The notes beneath the pieces are model-generated. The model did not search any database, had not been told where the DNA came from, and worked only from the letters and a program-made list of their open reading frames with translations. A stretch of 39,050 bases of DNA, taken from contig CALMWS010000126.1 of the NCBI GenBank assembly GCA_937870795.1, positions 1 to 39,050 of the forward strand, read 5' to 3'. The DNA comes from an uncultured Bacteroidota bacterium (lineage in GTDB: Bacteria > Bacteroidota > Bacteroidia > Chitinophagales > Saprospiraceae). Shown in pieces: positions 1 to 6,202 of the stretch. Numbering within the stretch: the first letter of the stretch is position 1; each line of letters opens with the position of its first letter. The position numbers and the translations under genes were made by a program.

Positions 1-53
1 TTGGGTGGTCAATTATTTTGGATTTGCCTGGTCAATTAGCGTGGATTATACAT
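1..53 (+). repeat. Left inverted repeat, IS21-like terminal units
   Basis: Two units about 23 bp apart each begin GGTCAATTA and reach TGGATT (from 7 and from 30). The stretch aligns with the reverse complement of 631-682, including GTCAATTA, TTTGGATTTG and a final GATTATACA-like end. The repeat overlaps the first readable codons of the TlpA-like frame. It may start upstream of the window. Confidence 0.5.
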
Positions 54-99
54 ATTAATTATTTTCTTATTTATAGGTTGCCGTGAGCCTAAAATATAT

Positions 100-618
100 A
101 TGGATGATTTCATTAGATCACATATTAAAATCCAAAAGGATTCAGAATTTGTAATTGAAGGAACTGGTCAAACAGGATATAGTTATGAATTAAATTTAGA
201 GCCTGAGAATATTGTAGGAACCTATCTTCCAAACGTTGTTATGGAGGATATTTCAGGAAAATCAATGGATACAAGATCGTTTTTGGGAAAAAAATCTGTG
301 ATTAATAAGTGGTTTATAAAATGTGTACCATGTATTAAAGAAATGCCATTTTTAAATCATATTATGAGAAAATATCCTAACTTTAATTACCTATCTATTA
401 GCCCTGATGCCGTAAATGAAATCAATGATTTTCTCACTACACATAAGTTTTCGTTCCCGATTGTTCCAGATGGAAAAAAAATACTAAAAGATGATTTTAG
501 TTTAGTTTGGGGATATCCTATTACTATAATTACCGACGAGTCAAATAAAGTTATCTATGCGAGACATGGTGATATACAAATTGATTCCAATAATATTTAT
601 ACAATATTGGAACAATGA
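100..618 (+). CDS. TlpA-like thioredoxin-fold lipoprotein, start missing
   Basis: This is a thioredoxin-fold protein of the TlpA/AhpC-TSA type, probably a thiol-disulfide oxidoreductase outside the cytoplasm. The redox motif is C75-V-P-C78 in the usual W-x-x-x-CxxC context, and a cis-proline-like segment (WGYPIT) follows near residue 139. The first ATG (100) leaves no export signal, but the same frame is open upstream from 40 and encodes a hydrophobic stretch ending in LFIGC, a convincing lipobox with the cysteine at 67-69. No ATG, GTG or TTG lies between the stop at 37-39 and that signal, so the native start seems to have been lost where the left inverted repeat begins. It may be a pseudogene, or may start at a rare codon such as ATT. 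It is the shortest of four TlpA-like genes here. Confidence 0.65.
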   Translation: MDDFIRSHIKIQKDSEFVIEGTGQTGYSYELNLEPENIVGTYLPNVVMEDISGKSMDTRSFLGKKSVINKWFIKCVPCIKEMPFLNHIMRKYPNFNYLSISPDAVNEINDFLTTHKFSFPIVPDGKKILKDDFSLVWGYPITIITDESNKVIYARHGDIQIDSNNIYTILEQ

Positions 619-630
619 GAGCATTGGTTA

Positions 631-716
631 GTGTATAATCATCTCAAATTGCTCCCCCAAATCCAAATTAATTGACCCCCAAAATCCGGTAGTTTAGACC
701 CCTAAATAACCGGACA
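631..716 (-). repeat. Right inverted repeat, IS21-like terminal units
   Basis: Read on the minus strand from 716 this starts TGTCCGG and contains three units about 23 bp apart, beginning GGGGTCTAAACTA, GGGGTCAATTAAT and GGGAGCAATTTGA. The inner two match the left repeat. It begins 12 bp after the TlpA-like stop codon. Tandem terminal units are usual transposase-binding sites in IS21-type ends; the family assignment is by pattern only. Confidence 0.5.
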
Positions 717-747
717 ATATTTCAGAATAAAAGCTGTAATATCTGAA

Positions 748-918
748 ATGGAAAATCAAATATATTTCATTAAAGAAGAGGACAACACTACTAAGCAAAA
801 TGCTTTGAAAACCTTTTCCCCTTCCTTTGAAGTCAACCTGATAAATATCCAGGAATTTTTTAATTTCCAAAACAAATATATTGTAAATTTACTTGAGCAA
901 ATTTGCGCTGTTGAATAG
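748..918 (+). CDS. Small hypothetical protein, 56 aa
   Basis: A 56-codon frame starts at an ATG 31 bp after the putative IS terminus and ends with TAG. The product begins MENQIYFIKEEDN, is rich in Asn, Phe and Ile and has one cysteine near its end (ICAVE). I do not recognise it. There is no double-glycine leader, signal peptide or other motif pointing to a peptide product. It could equally be a remnant of a gene broken by the insertion to its left. A further short frame ending TEFLE with a stop at 1000-1002 has no start and may be part of the same debris. The rest of 919-1133 is AT-rich with nothing recognisable. Confidence 0.22.
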   Translation: MENQIYFIKEEDNTTKQNALKTFSPSFEVNLINIQEFFNFQNKYIVNLLEQICAVE

Positions 919-1133
919 TAGTATAGTTTATAGGGGGGGCTGTGCATTTATAAAAATTCTATTGATATCACGGAAGAGCAAATCACAGAATTTTTAGAAT
1001 AATTTAAACAGCAAAACAACTTTATTAATGTTAACCGTATCTTAGAATTATCTTATGTGTTTAAAGAGAATAAAATTATACCAACATAAATTGATCCAAA
1101 ATGTTACGGTATTTTATCTTAAAAATAATTTCA

Positions 1134-2312
1134 ATGAAGCGTTATTTATTTTTTTTACTATCAATATTCATTTTGTTCGATACCAAAAGTCAATCTTTGC
1201 CAACATGGTACAACTTACACAATATAGATGTCTCTGATTACTTTTATAGTATGCCGTCGTATAAAATTAAGGATGAGAAATTTGCCTTTTCGGGTATTCC
1301 AGATGAGATGACTAATTTTGCATATTCCAGCTTAACTTTTGCAGAGAGTACTGAGTCAATTGTTACTTTTCGATCTCAACTAATTATCTGCAGAGGGACT
1401 TTAAAGAATAAGGAAGTTGTGATTATTGATAAAGATTTTAATAGGGTAGTATCTTCTGATGAGGTTTTTGAGTTACCTGAATTGGGTTTATCAAAGGAAA
1501 TTCCATATAATAGCACATATCTCTATCCTACAGAGGTGAAGATCCCCATTGAAGTCGAGTATGATTATGTTAAGAATGGTCAACTGTACCAAATACCACA
1601 CAAATTGGTGGTGACTGTAATGTCAAGGTATGATGCTTCGAGCAGGGCACTTTATTATGATAACACATGCAAATTTTCACATTATCATAAACTTAGCTTG
1701 GAAATGAAGGTAGGAACCAATAATATAGATATTACTTGCAACGACCATTTACCTTGGGATGATCTTTATACTTTCACTTTAAATCAAAACGGGGTAAAGA
1801 ACAAATTAAATCTGAAAGATAAATTTAAAATTGATAATTCAAATGAGATATTTTTGATTGACTCCTTTGATTTTCTAAATAAAAGAGTTTTAGTAAAAGC
1901 AGTAAGTGAATTGTCAAAAATTAAATTTTCAGGTAATACAATAAATGATTTTGGTTACTTTGATTCTTCAACTTTAAATTCGGATACTACGATCATTCAT
2001 TTTTGGGGTTCCTGGTGCAGGCCTTGCATTAAAAATCTCCCAAAACTGAAATTATTAAGTAAAAACCACACAAAAGTCGGACTAATTGGTGTTTCAGTGG
2101 TTGGGTCCGTAGAGGCTTCAATGAAAATTATTAATGAAATCGAACTTTGCTGGCCTCAGTTACATTTTAAAACTGAGGAAGAGTTATTTGAAAACTCTTC
2201 TGAGCATATCACTTCTTTTCCGTCCTATTATTTAGTGGGTAAAGACCATTCTATCTTGGCCAAATTTTCAAGTATTGATGATGTTGAGAGATATCTGAAT
2301 TATAAAGATTAA
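1134..2312 (+). CDS. Secreted protein with C-terminal TlpA thioredoxin domain (paralogue 1)
   Basis: 392 residues. I chose the ATG at 1134 rather than the in-frame ATG at 1101 because it gives a standard signal peptide (MKRYLFFLLSIFILFDTKSQ). Residues about 25-260 form an N-terminal domain I cannot name; it includes a GIPDEM segment whose counterpart (PDG) recurs in the next two genes. The C-terminal ~130 residues are a TlpA-like thioredoxin fold with C295-R-P-C298 in a FWGSWCRPC context and a cis-proline segment (SFPSYY). The family reduces or isomerises disulfides, or transfers electrons, in the periplasm or at the cell surface. It is the first of three tandem paralogues, followed by a 190-bp gap. 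The substrate is unknown. Confidence 0.8.
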   Translation: MKRYLFFLLSIFILFDTKSQSLPTWYNLHNIDVSDYFYSMPSYKIKDEKFAFSGIPDEMTNFAYSSLTFAESTESIVTFRSQLIICRGTLKNKEVVIIDKDFNRVVSSDEVFELPELGLSKEIPYNSTYLYPTEVKIPIEVEYDYVKNGQLYQIPHKLVVTVMSRYDASSRALYYDNTCKFSHYHKLSLEMKVGTNNIDITCNDHLPWDDLYTFTLNQNGVKNKLNLKDKFKIDNSNEIFLIDSFDFLNKRVLVKAVSELSKIKFSGNTINDFGYFDSSTLNSDTTIIHFWGSWCRPCIKNLPKLKLLSKNHTKVGLIGVSVVGSVEASMKIINEIELCWPQLHFKTEEELFENSSEHITSFPSYYLVGKDHSILAKFSSIDDVERYLNYKD

Positions 2313-2458
2313 AAGGAATTGGATAATTAATGATGGGCTGAATTCAAGAAGTTTAACATAATATGAAACGATGCTTTTGAAATTCTATGATTTTTTATTC
2401 TATATTGTGTTTTGTTAAATATTTGTAAGATACAAGGTCCTTATGAAAGGATATGTGT

Positions 2459-2466
2459 TATATTTG
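2459..2466 (+). promoter_or_regulatory. Candidate -7 element (TATATTTG)
   Basis: An exact TAnnTTTG match, the Bacteroidota -7 consensus, lies 36 bp before the start of the second TlpA-like paralogue. I see no clear -33 element at normal spacing, so this rests on one hexamer-type match in AT-rich DNA. Confidence 0.35.
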
Positions 2467-2502
2467 ATTATAATTGTTACATATAAAAAAATTATATAAA
2501 AA

Positions 2503-3789
2503 ATGCATGAAAAGTGTATAAAAAATATATTTAAAGCTTTAATAAACAGATATTTATCTATTTATTGCCTATTAGTTCTGCCTACATTAGTATTGGGCCA
2601 GCGCTATAACCTGCCTTTAAAGACCAGATTAACAATGCCATCCCCAAATTTTATAGAGTGGTCCTATAAAGTCGATTCAATGTTTTCATTTAAAATACCG
2701 GATGGTATTTTGAACCCGTGTATTAGTCAAATTACTTTTTCAAAGGCAATGACAAAGTTGGAACAGCTTCAATGCAACAGAATAGGTAAGGCCAAATTTG
2801 AATCCTATGGTTTTAATTCAGGCGAATATAGTAGCATGAACCACCGATGGAAAATGTTGGGCTTGCGTGGGACCATTGAAGGCAAGGAAGTGTTGGTTTT
2901 GGATGAAAATTTTGACTATGATATGACTAACGATTCTGTTTACTATTTGCCCAAACCGGTTTTAAATGACACCATTCCCTTATACAACAAGTTTAATTAT
3001 CAGACAGATTTTAAAATTGATCGAAATATAAGTTATGAATTTTTACACAATGAAATTGTGCATAAACTATCCGAACCACTTTCATTCACAGTCTTAGTGG
3101 TTTATGATTCACTATCAAAATCTTTGACATATACTGATTTATTTAAAATGGTCTGTAGAGATAAACTTGTTTTCGAAGATGTTTTTGAAGGTGAAAAAGT
3201 AAATATTCAGGTTGTATCATCAACTACTTATCCTAGTACTAATCCAGTTTTTAAAATTACTACTTCTTCTGGTAATTTCAAAAGATTGCTTAAAGAACCA
3301 TTTTTAATAGGCACCAGCAACTTTATTATTGATAGTTTTGACTTAATTCATAAGAGTCTTTATTTATCCAATTATCGTACGCCTTATGATTGGGGTAGCA
3401 TCAAGGGAACCTCTGTAAGTACGGGTGAAACTTTGACTTTTGACTTGATGGCAGATGTCAAGTTGATTCATGTCTGGACAACCTGGTGCCGGCCATGCAT
3501 TAGAAACCTACCCAAATTGAAAGAATTAAGCCAAAGTTTGACCTCTGTAAGTATGTTAGGGATTTGTATCGGTGAGAACAAAACTCAAGCCCAAGAGCAT
3601 GTTACGAAAAATAATTTGGATTGGCCATTAATGTATTTTGAATCAAAGCCTGATTTTATCAAAAACGAACTGGCGGTGGAGGCTTACCCTTGTTATATCG
3701 TTCTGGATGCCAATAATAAGATTCTATATAAGGGTTCTGATTTGAATCAAGCCAAAAACCAGCTCGAAATACTAACTATGAAAAAGTAA
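2503..3789 (+). CDS. Secreted protein with C-terminal TlpA thioredoxin domain (paralogue 2)
   Basis: 428 residues with a longish signal peptide ending about residue 33 (LVLPTLVLGQ). It has the same architecture as the preceding gene: an unnamed N-terminal domain (about 35-290) with a KIPDGI segment, then a thioredoxin fold with C329-R-P-C332 in a VWTTWCRPC context and a cis-proline at AYPCY. The segment after the motif (IRNLPKLKELS) closely follows paralogue 1 (IKNLPKLKLLS), supporting tandem duplication. An extra cysteine sits directly after the cis-proline (PCY), unusual for this fold. The likely role is extracytoplasmic thiol-disulfide chemistry; the partner is unknown. A candidate promoter at 2459 suggests it can be transcribed on its own. 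Confidence 0.8.
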   Translation: MHEKCIKNIFKALINRYLSIYCLLVLPTLVLGQRYNLPLKTRLTMPSPNFIEWSYKVDSMFSFKIPDGILNPCISQITFSKAMTKLEQLQCNRIGKAKFESYGFNSGEYSSMNHRWKMLGLRGTIEGKEVLVLDENFDYDMTNDSVYYLPKPVLNDTIPLYNKFNYQTDFKIDRNISYEFLHNEIVHKLSEPLSFTVLVVYDSLSKSLTYTDLFKMVCRDKLVFEDVFEGEKVNIQVVSSTTYPSTNPVFKITTSSGNFKRLLKEPFLIGTSNFIIDSFDLIHKSLYLSNYRTPYDWGSIKGTSVSTGETLTFDLMADVKLIHVWTTWCRPCIRNLPKLKELSQSLTSVSMLGICIGENKTQAQEHVTKNNLDWPLMYFESKPDFIKNELAVEAYPCYIVLDANNKILYKGSDLNQAKNQLEILTMKK

Positions 3790-3845
3790 AATATTTCAGC
3801 AATACAATTCGTTAATTAACATGGTTTTCAATTATTCAGCTTGAA

Positions 3846-4862
3846 ATGAATCTATTCATACACTTACTCACCGCCATATGGCTTATAGGCACACCCTGGC
3901 TTTCTGTCGCACAGTCATCGGTAAACTCACTTCCTTTCAACACCCATTTAATTTGCCAATCAAAAGCCGAAATCAACACCGTCATTTTTGCCATGCCAGA
4001 TGGCATCGAAGACAAGGATTTCCATGATTTTACAGATACCATCAGCTTGACCAGGGGGGATACCTCGTTGAATTTATACACCCTATTGCTTTATGGAAAA
4101 GACATTAAAGCAAGAAAGGATGTTTGGATCAATGGCGATGATGTATATATTTATTACTCTCTAAAAGATGGGCTTCAAATCGACTCTATCGTCAATAGTT
4201 CTGCTGCTACTGCTATTGCTACGTTTGATAAAATGAAAGTGATAAAGGAACACAATCTGGATTCATTGAATGCTTTTTTGTTTGACCAACTTAGAGTCTT
4301 TTATACTTCTGTATTTTCTACGGTGATAGCTCAAATGATTATCCGCTATAATTTTGGCAATTTTGAGCTCCTGGAAAGACTTCTAACCGAATTAGAGCAC
4401 CAAGAGCCATATATCCAAAATCATAAATTCTCCCAAAATGAAAAACTCAAAGGTATTCTGGCCTTCAAGGACCTAAAGATCAGTGATTTGGTTTTGGCCA
4501 ATAGGGATAGCGTTTCTGCTACCATAAAATTTGACACATCACAATACACCCTTATCGATTTTTGGTTTTCTGCTTGCCCTTCCTGTCTGCGTGATCATAA
4601 GCTCTTAAAGGAAAAGTATCAACAACTCAAGGATAAGTCTGTTCAAATTGTGGGAATTTCCAACGATCAGGACTTTCAAACATGGAAACATACCATAGAT
4701 ATTCATCAGCACCCATGGGCCAATTACATAGAAACAGACTCAACTTCCAAAATCATACGTTTTGCCAGTTCCTTTCCCAGCTATTATGTGTTGGATCGAC
4801 AGGGCAACATTGTGAAGTATAGTACCCGTATAGAGGAGATTTTATATTTTCTTGGGATATGA
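3846..4862 (+). CDS. Secreted TlpA-like thioredoxin protein (paralogue 3, CPSC motif)
   Basis: 338 residues with a signal peptide of about 22 residues (ending SVAQS). The N-terminal region (about 25-210) carries the related AMPDGI segment but is shorter than in the two upstream paralogues and predicted mostly helical around 130-200, resembling the spacer before TlpA domains in some Bacteroidota proteins. The thioredoxin domain follows, with C244-P-S-C247 in a FWFSACPSC context and cis-proline at SFPSYY. The dipeptide between the cysteines differs from the CRPC of its neighbours, which normally changes redox potential. It starts 56 bp after the previous stop and ends just before a damaged region. 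Confidence 0.8.
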   Translation: MNLFIHLLTAIWLIGTPWLSVAQSSVNSLPFNTHLICQSKAEINTVIFAMPDGIEDKDFHDFTDTISLTRGDTSLNLYTLLLYGKDIKARKDVWINGDDVYIYYSLKDGLQIDSIVNSSAATAIATFDKMKVIKEHNLDSLNAFLFDQLRVFYTSVFSTVIAQMIIRYNFGNFELLERLLTELEHQEPYIQNHKFSQNEKLKGILAFKDLKISDLVLANRDSVSATIKFDTSQYTLIDFWFSACPSCLRDHKLLKEKYQQLKDKSVQIVGISNDQDFQTWKHTIDIHQHPWANYIETDSTSKIIRFASSFPSYYVLDRQGNIVKYSTRIEEILYFLGI

Positions 4863-4876
4863 ATGGTTAAAGTAGT

Positions 4877-5059
4877 TTAACTTCCCTCCACAAAGCCCTT
4901 CCATTTTCGCATACACTGAATGAAGGTATCACTTAATCCGGCTTCCTTCAAATTTTTTTCTTTGTATGGCGTTCGGTGTGGAATGTAGTCTTTATCCCTT
5001 GCTCTGATGGGCCAATCGGGAATGCCAATACCGGCTCGTCCCAGGGCTACAAAATCGGC
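4877..5059 (-). pseudogene. C-terminal remnant of an NADH:flavin oxidoreductase (old yellow enzyme family)
   Basis: The minus strand encodes about 61 residues that read like the end of an old-yellow-enzyme family protein: ADFVALGRAGIGIPDWP, then a segment with TPY and GLSDTFI, closing with WKGFVEGS and a stop at 4877-4879. The ADFVALGRA and PDW motifs are characteristic of the end of the flavin-binding TIM barrel. The frame runs into the heptad repeat array at about 5068 and reaches a stop by 5074, so the first ~85% of a normal ~360-residue protein is missing. I did not find it elsewhere in the window. The array therefore seems to have replaced or displaced the rest of the gene. Confidence 0.65.
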
Positions 5060-5067
5060 GTAGGGAA

Positions 5068-5242
5068 CGGCTTACGGCGTACCGTCTGCGGCACAAGGCG
5101 TACCGTCTACGGCACACGGCGTACCGTCTACTGCGTACCGTTTACGGCACACGGCGTACCGTCTACGGCATACCGACTACCGCGAACGGCAAACAGCTCG
5201 CCGACATCTACCTGGCTAACGCCAGTTAGACAGGACGGACAG
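5068..5242 (+). repeat. 175-bp direct repeat, copy 1
   Basis: This segment reappears in the same orientation at 5902-6139 with essentially one mismatch (GACAGGA versus GACAGGG), apart from a 63-bp internal duplication in the second copy. The two copies flank the four-helix-bundle gene. Such similarity in a degenerate array implies recent duplication or homogenisation rather than independent growth. Confidence 0.85.
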
Positions 5243-5417
5243 CGGTGAACGGACAGCCGAAAGCGGTTAGCCGAAAACGGACAGCGGTGAGCCGTAAACA
5301 GACAGCGGTATACGGACAGCGGTAAGCCGACAGCGGTATACGGACAGCGGTTAGCCGAAAACGGACAGCGGTAAGCCGACAGCGGTATACGGACAGCGGT
5401 AAGCCGTAATCCGATTC
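5068..5417. repeat. Heptanucleotide-period array 1
   Basis: About 50 consecutive 7-bp units begin at 5068 and stay in register to 5411 without an indel (5404 is exactly 48 units after 5068). Most units start CGG or CCG followed by four variable bases, for example CGGCTTA, CCGTCTA, CGGACAG, CGGTATA. CGG and CCG are reverse complements, so the pattern looks alike on both strands. The left part is CGGCNNA-like; the right part alternates CGGACAG and CGGTATA-type units. The array is clearly more GC-rich than its surroundings. A 7-bp period is incompatible with codon periodicity, so frames through it are not genes. Confidence 0.9.
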
Positions 5418-5775
5418 ACTGAAGATTATTTATAAGTTTGTATAGCATAGCAGAAATTCTATCAGCAAGTTCTTGTAGAGAATTGTATTCATCTGAATTT
5501 ATAAAGCCAAGCATCAGAGCTATTTCTAAATGAGACATAGTTTCAATGGTTGAGCCTCGGGCTATGTTGAGAAAATGTTTAAACTCTTTTCTTCCTAAAC
5601 GTCCTTTTCCTTCTGCAATGTTAGCACAAATTGAAACACTCGCTCTCCGAAGTTGAGTTGTCAATCCATACATTTCATTAGTTGGAAAACGAGAGGTGTA
5701 GTGATAGGTTTTTTTAACTAAAAGCATGGATAATTTCCACACCTCCAGGTTTCGGTGATTGTTGTCATTTTTCAT
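5416..5775 (-). CDS. Four-helix-bundle protein (S23 / intervening-sequence protein family)
   Basis: 119 residues, the usual length for this family, first described from ORFs inside 23S rRNA intervening sequences and related to the Avd accessory protein of diversity-generating retroelements. Diagnostic features are the N-terminal LEVWKLSMLLVK helix, the central YGLTTQLRRASVSICANIAEG segment (shown here in parts: YGLTTQLRRA, SICANIAEGKGR), and FLNIARGSTIETMSHLEIA. The fold is four antiparallel helices that form pentamers in homologues; a basic surface suggests nucleic-acid binding, but the function is not settled. No reverse transcriptase or rRNA is nearby. Its stop codon overlaps the end of heptad array 1, and its start lies 42 bp from array 2, so gene and arrays form one unit. 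Confidence 0.9.
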   Translation of the reverse strand: MKNDNNHRNLEVWKLSMLLVKKTYHYTSRFPTNEMYGLTTQLRRASVSICANIAEGKGRLGRKEFKHFLNIARGSTIETMSHLEIALMLGFINSDEYNSLQELADRISAMLYKLINNLQ

Positions 5776-5817
5776 AGCAAATTTTTTACTTGAAACACAT
5801 TTTTAATAAAAAAAGTT

Positions 5818-6146
5818 CCGGGAACGGCTAACGGCAAACCGGGAACGGTCAACGGCTCACGGTCAACGGCTCACGGACAACGGCTAACGGCTCACCGTCT
5901 GCGGCTTACGGCGTACCGTCTGCGGCACAAGGCGTACCGTCTACGGCACACGGCGTACCGTCTACTGCGTACCGTTTACGGCACACGGCGTACCGTCTAC
6001 GGCATACCGACTACCGCGAACGGCAAACAGCTCACCGTCTGCGGCACACGGCGTACCGTCTACGGCATACCGACTACCGCGAACGGCAAACAGCTCGCCG
6101 ACATCTACCTGGCTAACGCCAGTTAGACAGGGCGGACAGCCGAGAT
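5818..6146. repeat. Heptanucleotide-period array 2
   Basis: Forty-seven 7-bp units run in register from 5818 (CCGGGAA) to 6146 (6133 is exactly 45 units after 5818). Units again start CGG or CCG and mostly end in A: CGGCTAA, CGGCAAA, CGGTCAA, CGGCTCA, CGGCGTA, CCGTCTA. The unit types nearest the gene (CGGCTCA, CGGTCAA) are absent from array 1, whereas the distal part is a copy of array 1 sequence. The array ends 56 bp before the end of the T9SS gene on the minus strand. Confidence 0.9.
5902..6139 (+). repeat. 175-bp direct repeat, copy 2, with 63-bp internal duplication
   Basis: Same sequence as 5068-5242, but a block of nine heptads (63 bp) ending in CGGCAAA-CAGCTC is present twice in tandem. 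The insertion is an exact multiple of seven, so the register is kept, as expected for slippage or unequal recombination between aligned units. Confidence 0.85.
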
Positions 6147-6202
6147 CTGCAACCATTCAACATGGTCCAGATCCCGGCTAAACTGCATAAACTATAAATA
6201 TG

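Larger units (their letters stand above)
1..716. mobile_element. Putative non-autonomous IS21-like cassette carrying a TlpA-like gene
   Basis: The ends of this stretch are imperfect inverted repeats (1-53 and 631-682), and the right one continues as related 23-bp units to an ACA terminus at 714-716. Multiple terminal repeats and TG...CA ends are typical of IS21-family elements. No istA or istB transposase lies between the ends; the only sizeable frame is the TlpA-like gene. This suggests either a transposase-less element carrying a passenger, or two IS remnants that happen to flank the gene. The left end probably extends beyond the window, so the true terminus and any target duplication cannot be seen. 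Confidence 0.4.

Noticed and set aside
748..918. 56-residue frame as a modified-peptide (RiPP) precursor next to thioredoxin-like genes
   Set aside because: There is no leader cleavage motif, core-like composition, modification enzyme or transporter in the window.
1101..1133. Upstream start for the first TlpA paralogue
   Set aside because: It would put eleven extra residues in front of a complete signal peptide that starts at the ATG at 1134.
4976..5248. Open frame of 90 codons on the plus strand
   Set aside because: It lies mostly in heptad array 1 and overlaps the oxidoreductase remnant; the translation is a low-complexity VCGTRRTVYGTRR-like repeat created by the 7-bp period.
5068..6146. 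Arrays considered as CRISPR
   Set aside because: Units are 7 bp with no spacer/repeat alternation, and no cas genes are present.
5962..6156. Open frame of 64 codons on the minus strand
   Set aside because: It lies inside heptad array 2; the repetitive product comes from the array, not from selection on a protein.
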